DNA from: Trigonopsis variabilis
Taxonomy: Eukaryota > Ascomycota > Trigonopsidomycetes > Trigonopsidales > Trigonopsidaceae
Reading direction: 5' to 3'
Assembly: GCA_003707065.3 (NCBI GenBank)
Contig: PPXM03000004.1
Span: 744,001 to 808,000 of the forward strand
DNA: 64,000 nucleotides
A program made the translations under genes and the position numbers. The notes beneath the pieces are model-generated. The model was given only the letters and a program-made list of their open reading frames with translations, did no database searches and had not been told where the DNA came from. Shown piece after piece: positions 10,702-22,172 of this stretch. Position 1 is the first letter of the stretch. Every line of letters starts with the position of its first letter.

Positions 10702-12198
10702 TCATAAAATGCCTTGCTTTTTCAAATCGTTGTATGTCCTCTCACTCATCACGTTGCCCTCCTCGTCTTCCATTTCAATTGCGTTTTCCCTTTTCCGCTC
10801 CTCTTGTTTCTGCTTGCGGCGAATAGTCTGCCATAACCGAAGAGCATCGTCGATCTTTGTGATTTCGCGAAACAGAGGTGAGTCATCAATGCCTAAACAT
10901 CGGAGCCCGTGAGCATGTCGCGCTTCGCCAAAATGCTTTTCGAACGCTTTTCGACCCATGTACACGTAATTACCACAGATCTCGCAGCTATACTCGATAC
11001 CCAATCCATGCAACTTCCATAGCCAGAACGGAATAGGTTTTCCATCCCAACCCAAAGGCAACTTTAGTGGATTATATATCTGCCCATCTTCTCTTTCTTC
11101 TTCACTTTCTTCTTCTTCCACCTCTTCATCTTCTCCCTCCAATCCTAGTTCGGCTCGCTCAAATGCTTGCAATTCTAACTCACGTTCTCGCTCTGTAAGT
11201 GATCCTTTTCTTTCGACATTGGCCTTGGTATCTATTCTTTGTTTATCAAGGATCTGCCCTAAAGCACGGACCCTGAATTCAAGAAACGCTATTTCCTTAC
11301 TTTTCTTCTCTCTCTCTGGCACATCCCCCTTTGCCAAAAGCTCTGCATTCCTCTTATGCTTCTTTCCACTTAAATGACTCTGATAAACAGAGGCCTTGAA
11401 CGATTTCTTGCAAGCTTCGCAATACACTTCCTCGGCACTTCCATTTTCATCGTTGACCTTTTCTATTTCTTTTTCCCATCCAGGAACTATTCCAGCTTCC
11501 CATTCTCTTTTGAATTCTTCAGAAATCCTGGCTGTGTCTTTCGAGTGGTCGACAAGAGGCTGAGCCCTTTGCAAGAAGCCCTCCAAATAGTCACCTAAAT
11601 CCGAAACGTACTTTGAGTAATCCGCATCAAATTTTAGATCTTTGGGATATTTCTCCAAAATCGTATCATAACAGTCGAGGTATCGGAGATAGTCGATGAT
11701 ATTGACATTCTTAAGATTGCAATATCTCTCATGAAAAGGGATAAGATCCAAAAAGCGACCAAAATACTCCTCGTCAGAGAATTTGGAATAAATATCTTGA
11801 TAAACCTCTCGGAGAGCCTCAGTTTCTCCAATTTCAGGCTCATCCGCAGTCCTGCGTCGTTTGTATTCGTGCTCGAGATCTTCAACTGGCTCATTTGGAT
11901 ACCGTCGTCTATAGTCTTGAACTTCTCGTAACATCTTATAGAACTCATCATAAGCGCCTTGAGTGTCTCCTAACAAACGTGCCTTCTCTTCGTCAATCTC
12001 TTTCTGATTCTTCGTATATATATCCAACACCGCCCTTGACTGTGTTTGAATTCGGTCTAAAAATCCTAGAATCTCATGCTCCTTCGCCACTTTCTCAACT
12101 AGACTCCTTGGAGTTGCTAAGAAACGATCTGTGATGGCTTGCTTCATTCGCTCAATATCCTCAAGGCCATGTCGTTGGATCTCGGCAATCGCGGACAT
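10702..12198 (-). CDS. Splicing factor SF3a subunit 3 (SF3a60/Prp9/Sap61)
   Basis: This is a 498-residue single-exon gene. SF3a60 is part of the U2 snRNP SF3a complex that helps recognise the branch site. The N terminus (ERMKQAITDRF, residues 16-26) is the conserved SF3a60 start. A central U1-type C2H2 finger (YCEACKKSF...HLSGKKH) lies at about residues 258-282. An acidic stretch rich in Glu follows at about 345-375. The C-terminal matrin/C2H2 finger (CEICGNYVYMGRKAFEKHF) lies at about 403-421, with RHAHGLRCLGI after it as in all orthologues. Nothing is missing. Confidence 0.95.
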   Translation of the reverse strand: MSAIAEIQRHGLEDIERMKQAITDRFLATPRSLVEKVAKEHEILGFLDRIQTQSRAVLDIYTKNQKEIDEEKARLLGDTQGAYDEFYKMLREVQDYRRRYPNEPVEDLEHEYKRRRTADEPEIGETEALREVYQDIYSKFSDEEYFGRFLDLIPFHERYCNLKNVNIIDYLRYLDCYDTILEKYPKDLKFDADYSKYVSDLGDYLEGFLQRAQPLVDHSKDTARISEEFKREWEAGIVPGWEKEIEKVNDENGSAEEVYCEACKKSFKASVYQSHLSGKKHKRNAELLAKGDVPEREKKSKEIAFLEFRVRALGQILDKQRIDTKANVERKGSLTERERELELQAFERAELGLEGEDEEVEEEESEEEREDGQIYNPLKLPLGWDGKPIPFWLWKLHGLGIEYSCEICGNYVYMGRKAFEKHFGEARHAHGLRCLGIDDSPLFREITKIDDALRLWQTIRRKQKQEERKRENAIEMEDEEGNVMSERTYNDLKKQGIL

Positions 12199-12362
12199 GA
12201 TTGCAAGTATACAGAATGGAGGTTCGTGCTCTCTGTTGCAAAAAAATTGATATGATTAGGTTCAGTAAGATCGCGTGGTGGCTAAAAAGATTCGCGAGAA
12301 GTCGATGTTGCCGTTACGTTACACCCAGGCTAGGCTGCCATCATGATCTCAGGAGCCAGCTC

Positions 12363-12418
12363 GGCAGAAATATCATATAGTTCTCCAGTTTAAGAACTAT
12401 ATATTTTATATTTCTGCC
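12363..12418. repeat. Long imperfect inverted repeat, arms 22 and 26 nt
   Basis: The left arm (12363-12384) reads GGCAGAAATAT then CATATAGTTCT. The right arm (12393-12418) is its reverse complement, with four extra bases in the middle and one mismatch. The loop is 8 nt (CCAGTTTA). Twenty-one of 22 left-arm bases pair, which is far beyond chance in this length. It could be a small palindromic element, a transcript hairpin or a protein site. Confidence 0.85.
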
Positions 12419-12600
12419 AATATCTCTGAGTTACAACATATTTCACATACTTAGACTGCACTCTTCATGAGTGAGTGATTCGAATGCAGTCTTTACCAGG
12501 TGAGCAAGTCAAATTCCCCGAATGGACTAGGGAAGAACGATAATACCTACTGACAGACTTTGCTTGAGATATTTGAGTATGTTTATTGGGGGTCTGTATT

Positions 12601-12625
12601 CTATCTGAAATTAAACTTCAGATAG
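12601..12625. repeat. Perfect 9-bp inverted repeat
   Basis: CTATCTGAA (12601-12609) and TTCAGATAG (12617-12625) are perfect reverse complements around a 7-nt AT-rich loop. Confidence 0.8.
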
Positions 12626-12740
12626 CCTACTACAAGTTCAAGGTATTATTGTGAATGAGTTTGAGTTATCAGACGTAAATGCAGCAGAATATACGCATAT
12701 ATATATCATATAATGGTTATATGAAAGATATCTTTTACTT

Positions 12741-12817
12741 CTACGATAACCGACAGAATACGAGAGAACTGGAATGACATCTCCAGTCTCATATTTTCTT
12801 CATGTTCTGTCTCGTAG
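12741..12817. repeat. Composite inverted repeat with three paired segments
   Basis: CTACGA (12741-12746) pairs with TCGTAG (12812-12817). GACAGAA (12752-12758) pairs with TTCTGTC (12805-12811). Inside, GAG plus ACTGGA (12764-12773) pairs with TCCAGT plus CTC (12782-12790). A 5-nt bulge and an internal loop separate the segments. The nesting order is correct for one extended hairpin. Confidence 0.75.
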
Positions 12818-12907
12818 ATGATCCTTCTAAGAATATAATATTACCGAGTATGCACAATACATCGTTTGAGAATGATTTGGTGTGACTTAATTTGCAGAGG
12901 TACGACA

Positions 12908-12969
12908 GGGAGAGAAAAATAGCATCTCGAACATCTCAAGGGATCTCTTGTAGCTATTTTCTCATACCC
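12908..12969. repeat. Inverted repeat with 11-12 nt arms
   Basis: GAGAAAAATAGC (12912-12923) pairs with GCTATTTTCTC (12953-12963), with one extra A in the left arm. An outer GGG (12908-12910) pairs with CCC (12967-12969). The loop is 29 nt. Confidence 0.75.
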
Positions 12970-13989
12970 TATCTCTAGGATTGAAACAATCTATCTCTCG
13001 TACTGTGAAACCGTCAAGGCCCGACAACTGATGATCGGGCGGGGTCTGTGTCTCAATCTATGGCGAGTACGTGGCCAGCCCCCGTAAGATAAACAAATTT
13101 TCAGACTCAAAAAGATCCCAAACATTTCTTTGAGTGACCATTGTGTGAATTTAAAATTTACCATAGTCAATTGGATAACAGATCTAACTTTAGCTCGATT
13201 GAGAGGCTTCACAAAAAATCTCTGTCTTGGCATGACTTTCCACACTACCTCAGCAGTATTAACGTCTAACTCAGTCTACTTACTGGGGCAAACCATGTTT
13301 GAACCGCTTACGGCTCAGTATGGTCAGTCATTACCGATAAGGCGTGGCACTTCTATTTGGCTGAAGCTGGTGTAGAAAAGTGTCACCGACAATAAATGGC
13401 TATCCAAAAGAACACTCGAGGGAATGTCCACTCTAAGAAGCATCAAGATAATTAGACCCATTGTATGCTTGCTTCCAGAATATATTAATGGCGTGTCTAA
13501 AAATAATACTTATCACACAAGTATTCATTGTTGCTCTTCTTGTTCTTTTTCAGTTTACTCCAACCCGGTGGATACTGAATAAATGTCATGCCTATTTCCT
13601 ATTTAGGAAATATGTTATTACACAACCAGCCTTTTTCCGAAGATGCTCACTCGAATTAGAGGAGAGGAGAAACGGAACGAGACATAAAATTAAGTAAATA
13701 AATGAAAGATAATAATTAATACATAGAAACCGTGCATCTAGGCAACTATGGGGTTTTCAGTTGTGAGGGCTCGGAATGGAAGCAGATAGCCCTGCGGCTA
13801 ACAGGAGGCTGGGTTTCCAAAGGCATGGCGCCGACTGTCAAAGACACTGTCATTTTCCTGCCTCCTCAAGAACCATGTTTTTAAGATTCAAACCAGCTCA
13901 CCTTCCTATCCACCTGCTAAACGAGACATTCGTTAAATTTAATACCGTCACTCTTTTTATTACGTTCAGTTAGGCAGTTCTTAAAGGAC

Positions 13990-16663
13990 ATGTACTACCG
14001 AGATTCTTATCCAGGTCCTCTCGATGACCAGGGTGACCTGTTCAAGCTGATACATGATCAGCCGATGGAAAAAGAAATGAAGGAACCTAAGGAATCCAAG
14101 AACCCCAAGGTGCACTCTCTATATTGGAAGGTTCCTGATCATTCATCTTATCTGACATCTATTGCATGCCATGAGGTAAGTCACTCTCTGGAGATATCAT
14201 TAATAACATTTTTAGACAGAAAGCCTTGTTGCTATTGGTGGCGGCGGCCTAAACGAAAATCTATTTATCTATGGCCTTGAGATAAACGACAAAAGGCCCT
14301 CTAAATCGGTTTTGACCCACCATCAGACAATTTCTCTTCCCAACATCTATAATCTCGCATGGTTGACAAACAACCAAGAGAGCTTTGGAACCAGTCATAT
14401 ACTTGCTTCATGTCATCGTGGAGGACTAGTCCACTTGGTTAAATTGGGAGACCCAACTAGCGATGAGCCGGCGGAAATCATCAAGCGGTTTAACCACTCT
14501 TATCATATCGAAAAATCTTTGAATCAAAAAAAGGCCGGGATTGTTGCTTCACGGATCAACAACGTCGGGATTACGTCTCCTGCCTGGGTCTCTTCTCCAA
14601 AGACATCATTGGTGACCTTGTTTGAAGACCATGTCTTTTTATGGGATTGCCAGAGAAGCGATGTTCCAATTTTAAAGGTCCCAGTCGAACAGAGTACAAG
14701 TGTCCACGCCAGTCCTCTTCGCGACGGCATCTTAGCCATTGGGTCCTCTATGGGAGTCTCGTTGATGGATATCCGTGTCAAAAATCCAACTCAGCTTTAT
14801 CCAAAGAGAGATAATGGCGCCAAGGTGGAGTCAGTCGCATGGTCTCCCTCAAGAGCTGACTGGTTGGCTACTACTGACTCGAACAACATAGTCAAAGTCT
14901 GGGATATCAGAAACTCAGGCTCGTTTGCCGACTTACAAGGACATGTGGAACCAGTTTCATCTATTGATTGGTCCCGTCATCATTCCACCGAGCTCTTTTC
15001 TGCATCTACCGATGGAATCATTCGAATGTGGAATGTCAACAAATTCAAGAAGGACTCGGCCGACGAAGAAGATGTGTCGGATGAATCTCCAGTCAACGAG
15101 GATCCTGATTTGCAATGGCTCTCTCCTGGAGGAAAGCGGGTTCGGGCTCGCCGCTGCGCTATGTTTCACAGCTCTCAAGAGCCTGCATATATTGGGCCTC
15201 TTAGTCCAAATGACTCTGGGTGCCGTCAGTCTGGAAACATTGTCGCAATATCTTCTCTGCCATTTATCAAAGGCAAGACTGACTCATTTGCGACCATCAC
15301 CAACGATGGTGATTTCGTCCTTCATGTCGAGAAAGTTGAATGCATTCCTAAGTTTGCTTCGAGAAAATCCCTTCTAGCTCCCGCTGAAATTAAAGAATCC
15401 GGGACAGCCAACGAGCAAGCTGTACCCGAAGACATTCCTAAAGGCCTTAACCCAATTCCGCCTGCTGGAAGTCGTGTTGAAGAATCCCTAAGATCGGTAC
15501 CTCAATGTCAGCCCAAGCTCTCAGTTCGAACAAGAATACCTTCTGAGACTGTCAGTAAGTTGTCTTCACCTCTTTCAGGCTCTGTGAAATCTCCTGTTGA
15601 AGCAGGTCGATCTGAGTCAAAAAATGAGCCCATTTCTGCGTCTGGCGACGACAAGGTCTTCATGACAGTGTCTCCAGTTGATGAACTTATTATAGCTAGA
15701 GGTCCAATAATGCAGAGTTTTCCAACCAATCAACAAACTCGGGGTGAAAGTGAAAGTCATAGCGCGTCTGAAACTTATACTCCGATGCGCGCTCTTCCTC
15801 GCGTTCGACCTTTCTCTAATCATACTCCCAGCCCGCTTGGTCCTGCTCAACTGCATGAGCGACCGTCAACACCTCCAGCGCAAGTTATATCTAATATACC
15901 TGTACCCAGACGCCCTAGAGCAATTGCCCGACAGGCTTCTCCCAGCGCTGGAGCTTATGAAAGCACAGGACCACTGTCTGACTTTATTCCCCCCTCTAAA
16001 CTTTTGAACGAATACTTTAATAATAATAATGGGAGCTATGAGAGTGGGACTCCTGCAAATCTGATCCCGCCTTCTTTGGATTCTGATGACGGAGATAGCA
16101 TTTATAGTGGATATGGCTCTGATCTCTCCCGCCGATTCTCGGAAGATTCTTCATTTTCTGCGCTTGAGCCTTTCTTGTCATCTACTCCTCCTCCTATTCC
16201 GGCATTGAAATTCACCCCACGAACCTCCCTGAGATCTTGCTCAATGCCCGAAGAGTCTTCAAAAGTTGATGATTTAGCTAAAGGCATGCGTTCCTTTTCT
16301 TTTTCAACCGAATCGACGGAATCGCCTAAGAAGTCAGACTCATACGACTTTCACTTTTTAAATTATCATCCCCACAAGCCACTCAAGCTGAAAAAACATA
16401 AAAATGACTCTAGCAAACCTTCTAGAGGAAAATCTTACAGCAAAAGTCCTTCTATTTCTTCTCCAATCTGCGATATTCCTCCTTTGCCTCATACCGAGGA
16501 CCAGCATTGTTTAAATCTTGAAACGAGAAAATCCAATAATAAAGATTTTTATCTACTCGACAGAGGCTACTCCCGCCCTTTGCCTGATCCTGTGAATTAC
16601 GGTCAAAGGCAGATGAACGAAAATGAGCTGGCTCAATATATCGTCGACCAGTCTATGTTCTAG
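13990..16663 (+). CDS. WD40-repeat protein with long disordered tail, function unknown
   Basis: Two exons (13990-14175 and 14216-16663) with a 40-nt gtaagt...tag intron give 877 residues. The join reads ACHETESLVAIGGGG, the first propeller strand. Clear WD repeats lie at about residues 264-295 (VAWSP...KVWDIRN) and 303-335 (GHVEPVSSIDW...IRMWNV); earlier repeats are weaker. After about residue 430 the chain is Ser/Pro-rich and low in complexity, with a Lys-rich patch (KLKKHKND) near the end and a conserved-looking final segment (NENELAQYIVDQ). I do not recognise the family. It could be a scaffold; similarity to named WD proteins beyond the repeat fold is not evident. Confidence 0.8.
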
Positions 16664-16991
16664 ACGGGAATACACAATTGTCTCGAGTTCTGACACGTTG
16701 TTGTTTTGTTTGTTTAGAGTCTTAGTTTAAAGACTCCACCACATTCGTTTGCGCTCGGGGCAGTACCGGTTTACTGCTACCACCAACACTCGTTTGGTCT
16801 CTCTTCTACTGTTTTCCTGAGACCTGGTTTGCCAATCTCAGATGCTTTCTATTGCGTTATGTTAGGGTTGTAACTATTCTTGCTCTTACTACGTCTCCGT
16901 AGACTTTATATACGCCAACATTCTCATTATCCTTCTACTGTAACTCTATTCAAGCGCATTTCCGACTTTCCTTCCAAGAATCCTTATGGTT
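16664..16991. other. Convergent 3' region between the WD40 gene and VPS1
   Basis: This is 328 bp of shared downstream sequence, T-rich just after the WD40 stop. I see no gene or repeat. Confidence 0.5.
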
Positions 16992-19179
16992 CTAAACGAC
17001 AGAGGTCAGGATTTCAGCCGCATTGTTCAAGCTCTCGACCATACGCTGGCATTCTTGTCGCCTCTGGACCGTAAAATCACTCTCCTTCAAGAGACCCTCA
17101 ACATCAGATTTATAGAGCTTTTCAAGAAGTTCTTTTTGCATCTCTTCCTTGGTAAAGAGAACCAGATTTAGCATGATTGCTTTAGGGACCATGTCAATCA
17201 TGGTCCTCTTTACTATACCAAAGTAAGACTGTATCAAGAGCTTGATAACCTCTGTTTCCATCGACTCCCGTTCCGAGAGTGTGCCAGATGCTTTTAATAC
17301 AGCAGGAGGCGCTTCCATGGCAGCGGCCTTCTTCTTATTCTTAGTGACGAAAAAACTGCCAAAGAATCCTCCCGAATTGTCGGGCTCTGGAGCAGGCGAA
17401 GACGCACTATGAGGCAATGGCTTACCGGTCTTGGGATCTACCTGGACAGGCCTTGACTGATTCATCTTATCAGATACAATCTGCATGGCCCGATGGCCAT
17501 TCAGAAAGTCGGGATGAGCTGTGTTGATATAACAGGATTCCATGTTGACTAGATCTTGGACGAGCTTATTAGTCGGTTGAGTGCAAGTCTTGAAAAATCC
17601 AGTGACAACTTCATTTAGTTTCTCTTTGAGCACAGGATACCGTTTGTAGATGGGCTTATTTAGGATCTGAGTCAAGATTCGCACCAGTTCATCATAAATG
17701 AGCACAACACACCTCAAGCTGGGATCTTCGAACCGCCTGATCTGCTGCTTCACAATAACCTCAAAGGCAGCAGTTCCGACGAAAAGAGCAGGCGAAGAGC
17801 CCGATGAGTTGTAAAGAATAGTTCGAATGTCGACATCCTTCACCTGATCAAAAGGATCGACGGCCTTGACACCGTTGGAGTAAAGTTCATGAAAGACAAA
17901 GGAAATTCGAGCGCCACCAGACAATTCCGAGCTGGACAATTCCTGGCTGTTGCCTTCTAAAATGGTCCTATACTCATTACAGAATTCAGTAATCAAGTTC
18001 AAGACGATATTTGAAGGTGAACCCATGTCATCCCCGCCCAGCTTTTGCAGCTCACTCTGATACTTGGCCAACGTACTAAGGATTCGTGACTTAATATCGG
18101 GCAAGGTAGACTTGATATGATGCATAAGGATAAGGTTCAACTTCTTAGCAAGAAAAGGCGTTCCGCAGAACTGCGCTTTGGCCTGATAAGACGGATGGTT
18201 TTCAAAGTACTGTCTCTCATGCTCCAATGCGCTTTTAATAGTTTTCCCGGTATCAATGTCACGCTGACCTCGATTTATGACAGGAACATATCCATACCTG
18301 AGAGGGATGACTCGACCAGCTAAGATATCGACAACGTCGGTTCCTTGATCCATGAGATCAACTTTTGTCAAGACACCTACAGTCCGAACTCCATCGGGAT
18401 CAACCTCTCGAGCAAGTTTCAGACCATCAGAATTAGCAAGATCAGTATTGGCAGCAGTGACGGCAAGGATAATGGCGTTAGGTTTTGAAATATAACGCAG
18501 CACCATTTCCTTGATCTGTCGCTCGATATCCTTTGGTTGATCACCAACAGGGACTTTAGTAAGACCCGGTAGATCAACAAGAGTGAGGGTAAGCACATTT
18601 GGCGAATAGATTCGGAGATTGATGGGATTGGGAGAGATTCCATAGTTTTTTCCAGTCTTTAATTCAGTTTCTCGAACAATCTCATCTCTAATTTTATTGA
18701 AATCGTAGAATTTTTGCCCAGGCAGGTGAAGAAACTCGCCCCATTCTTCTTTGTTGGCTTCCTTGTCATCGCCATTAGCCTCGCTATCGCCATTCTCCGT
18801 TTCGGTATCTTTATCTTTAACTCGACGATTTATAAGTTGCAAGACCTGAAAATTAGTACCAAGATTAGTCTCGATATCATACCAAAGGTCTTCGGGTCAC
18901 GATGCCAGTACCTATTCGTTAGTAAAGATCGCAATACCTTGAGCTAGTACGAACCTCTAGGAAGGAAATCTCGTCCAACAATGTTTTCAAGAACAGAACT
19001 TTTGCCACTAGATTGAGATCCTACAACGGTGATTTGAGGTAGATCAATCGGGTTTTGCATTGGTCCCAGGGTTGCAAACGCATCCTTTAAGGGTCAGATA
19101 AACTCAAACTAGTGGAACACAAAGAATCCACACGACTTACCTGGAGACGATTAACTGTGTTGATAAGTTGGTGATCCAT
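16992..19179 (-). CDS. VPS1: Dynamin-like GTPase Vps1
   Basis: Vps1 is a large GTPase that drives membrane fission in vacuolar sorting, endocytosis and peroxisome division. Four exons (19179-19141, 19084-18955, 18911-18883, 18845-16992) with introns of 56, 43 and 37 nt give 683 residues, close to yeast Vps1. The first exon encodes only 13 residues ([13 protein letters not shown]), the family start. The G1 loop GSQSSGKSS is at residues 35-43, TGIVTRRPL follows, DLPGLT is at about 157 and TKVDLMD at about 225. The middle domain and a C-terminal GTPase effector domain are present, joined by a variable linker rich in Ser, Pro and Lys. There is no PH or proline-rich domain, as expected for Vps1. 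The second intron has an unusual gttcgt donor. Confidence 0.95.
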
Positions 19180-20154
19180 CTTTGGCTAATAGGCGCGCTT
19201 ATGGCGACTAAAGTGAAGGCAAGATGGTTCCGCTGCCACCCAAGGAGACGTTCGGTGACCTCCTGTAACCAAATGTTCTGAAAATAGAAACATCCTGTAG
19301 AGGCCCGATTGTCGAGAAATTCTGGCTTTGAGAAGCGGAATTATCGAGTTTGTCTTAAATAAATAAACTAAAAAAGCCTAGTCAGACTACGGAGAGGTAG
19401 CGAAGGTGACTTCCTCCCAGTCTCAACCTATGCTGGAGACCAAGAACACGTACAGAGAGTAATCACTCAAATATGACTGTGTAGTTGGGTTGTAGCCCAT
19501 CGATTGAGTCTCCAATTGTGAATGAATCTGCGTATAGCTCGAAAGAATCACGATAACTACGACGAACGAGAAATAACTCCGGCGAAGAGCTTGCCTAGAA
19601 CAGTCTTGTGGAACTTAAGGTCCAAGTGTTGTCACCTAAATCATCGATGCTGCAGCAGATATCCAAACAACTGTTATCAGGAGATGCTGTGAAGCTCATC
19701 TGAAATACCTATAGGTCGGTCGGTGAACAATGACTTGTTGATACCAAATGGCACGCGACCAACCGACCAACCGACCAACCTCATGTAATCATTGACTCCA
19801 TTCTAACAAGGAAAAAAACAAATCTCAGCCTGACTTTTTGACCATTTAGGTCTTCACCACAGAACTTGTCAGTAGCAAGTTTATCTATTCATGCCCTTTC
19901 TACCTAATCGGGTACAGATTCTTAAAAATGAGGTCCAAGAAAAGCTGAATATTATCCATAGTATCTGCCCTATGGTTTCTTTGTTAAATAATAAAAATAT
20001 TGGTCTTTGAGCTAATCATCACAACCGTTGATAGTAGAACATGGGGAACACGTCGACACGAACCACACGTGACCTGTCAACCGGTTGTGCCTGACAACAA
20101 CAATGACGAAATGAGTTCAAGTAAACAATAAGCCATCATCCCCATCACATCCCC
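19180..20154. other. Divergent promoter region of VPS1 and KIC1
   Basis: No gene is supported here. A GACCAACC triplet repeat and its upstream inverted partner are listed separately. A CACGTG E-box lies at 20066-20071, 84 bp before the KIC1 start, beside an AACCGGTT palindrome. Confidence 0.5.
19714..19780. repeat. 8-bp tandem repeat with inverted partner
   Basis: GACCAACC is repeated three times without change at 19757-19780. GGTCGGTCGGT at 19714-19724 is nearly its reverse complement, 32 bp away. Together they could form a hairpin or a clustered binding site in the VPS1-KIC1 intergenic region. Confidence 0.8.
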
Positions 20155-22172
20155 ATGTCCCGGCGAGTTTTCAATGCTGATCAGTTTACATTGACTGATG
20201 AGCTAGGAAGCGGCAGCTTCGGTGTGGTGTACAAGGCGATTGATAAGTAAGGTTGTCGGATCTGCTTAGGTACTGATATATATAGTGTCACCGGCAAAGA
20301 AGTTGCTATAAAAAAGGTAACTGCCTGAACAACAAGATCAAGGCTAAGGCTTCTATTTAGATCGACTTGGAGGCAGGTGACGATGATATTGAGGAAATAC
20401 AGCTGGAAATTCGGATGTTGGCCGAATGTCAATCGTCCTATGTCACGAAATATTATGGTATGATTGTTTCTGATGTCGAGATTAACACTTTAGGTTCATT
20501 TCTAAGAGGACATAAGCTTTGGATTGGTACTGAATCTGTTTCGTGATGCCTTCTAATGTTTTAGTCATGGAATACATGGGAGGAGGATCTTGCGCTGATC
20601 TTGTGAGTTTTAGATATCTGTTCTCAGCTGACTCAAAGTTAAAACCGGGACCGATAGACGAAGAAAAAATTGCCATCATCTGTCGAGAGATACTCACAGG
20701 ACTGGAGTATCTGCATAGCAATGACATGGTAAGAAAGGAGACATATCGAAAGTACAAACTAATGAGTTTTAGATTCATCGAGATATAAAGGGTACCTATA
20801 TATAAATAACTATCTACTAACAGCACCAGCTGCCAATATACTACTAGACTCGGAAGGAAATGTCAAACTGGCCGACTTTGGAGTAGCTGCTAAACTATCG
20901 ACGAACCTCTCAAGGAGACATACCTTTGTAGGAACACCATTCTGGATGGCTCCCGAAGTCATACGACAAAAGGGGTATAATTTCAAAGCTGATATATGGT
21001 CACTGGGTATAACTGCAATAGAAATGGCTAAATGCGTTCCTCCTCTATCAGATCACCATGCCATGCAAGTCCTCTTAAAGATTCCAGAATTGCCACCTCC
21101 CAAACTGGAGGGAAATTTCTCCAAAGACTTTAAGCAGTTTGTCGGTGCATGCCTTAATAAGGATGTCGCTACTCGTCCAACGGCAGCTCAATTGTTATCC
21201 AGTAAATTCATACGCAACTCTGGACCTAATAGTCAACTGAAATCATTGATTGACAGAAAAGTTGCATGGGAAGCTCGACGAGGGGATCGCACAGGAGTCA
21301 AGCATTACGAGCCAACCGTCGATGAAAGTTTGCTTCCTCCAGGAGAGAATAATAACAATAATGACGAATGGGACTTTGGAACCATTAAGTCACACCTTCC
21401 TGATGTTGAAGATGGCCCTGACAAGTCCTCTTCTTTGACTACTAACAAAGCAGAGTCGCAACAGCAAGAGACTCGAGCAAGTGCAATGGATAAGCATCGT
21501 CCCTCAACTCCTGAGAAAACGTTACCTCAACTAGCTAATTATTCCAAAAATGGTTCTGATTCTTTTGGTTCTAGTTCTCCCGGACCTCTATCTCCGCGGC
21601 CAAAAACGAGAGTCAAGAAACGGCAGTCACCGACAAAGACGGCACTTTCGAGTAACGCAGCCAGCCCTCGTCCAGTTAAAAAGAAGTCTTCAACCGATAT
21701 TCATGGCAGTGGAACCGAAAACTTACCACCTGCACCGAGGATGGAGAAACTGGGTCATAGGGCGTACAACTCAACCGTAAAAGATTTGCTTAGTACAATG
21801 GAGAAGATTTCAAATAGCTATGCTGGAAACGGACAGGAATCACAAAGTACTATCACCTCTAAATCTTTGAAGCCGGAGGTAGCCCGAAGGTTTGTAAAAT
21901 CCTGGAAGGCGCTTGATATGATAGATCCAGCAAGCGAGGCGTGGTTTATTAAGAGTCTTATTGAGAGCATAATAAAGTTAGTGACTGGCATTTTTGGATA
22001 TGCTAACTTAAATAGACAAGAGAACTTACGCGAGTTATATCCTTCGTTACCAAAGACCGGTACTGATCCACAAGATCCTGCGAGACATACAAACAAATAC
22101 ATAGCAAGAATCGAGAGCACTTTATATGAGCGCTGGATAGAGGAATTACGATCAAGATGGACGGCGAAGTGA
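20155..22172 (+). CDS. KIC1: STE20/GCK-family protein kinase, Kic1/Nak1 type
   Basis: Eight exons: 20155-20246, 20286-20316, 20361-20457, 20494-20526, 20565-20602, 20639-20728, 20773-20791 and 20830-22172. The seven introns are 36-44 nt, and the product is 580 residues. The kinase domain has GSGSFG (18-23), the catalytic Lys in VAIKK (40), HRDIKAANILL (129-139), DFG (149-151) and [10 protein letters not shown] (about 171). It is followed by a Ser/Pro-rich basic linker and a C-terminal conserved region (about 490-575). This layout is that of Kic1 in S. cerevisiae and Nak1/Orb3 in S. pombe, which act in the RAM/MOR morphogenesis network upstream of the Cbk1/Orb6 NDR kinase. All introns lie in the kinase domain. 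An acceptor 6 nt earlier would insert two residues in the catalytic loop. Confidence 0.85.

Larger units (their letters stand above)
12199..13989. other. Intergenic region with a cluster of inverted repeats
   Basis: I find no protein gene in these 1.8 kb; open frames are short and unrecognised. Between 12363 and 13612 there are at least eight hairpin-forming inverted repeats, four of them strong enough to list separately. The others are AGACTGCA/TGCAGTCT (12453-12492), TCATATAA/TTATATGA (12706-12724), GCCCGA/TCGGGC (13019-13040) and TATTTCC/GGAAATA (13593-13612). Confidence 0.6.

Noticed and set aside
12470-12492. Another TTCGAAT word resembling a tRNA T loop
   Set aside because: The adjacent bases do not pair as a 5-bp stem; the word belongs to an inverted repeat.
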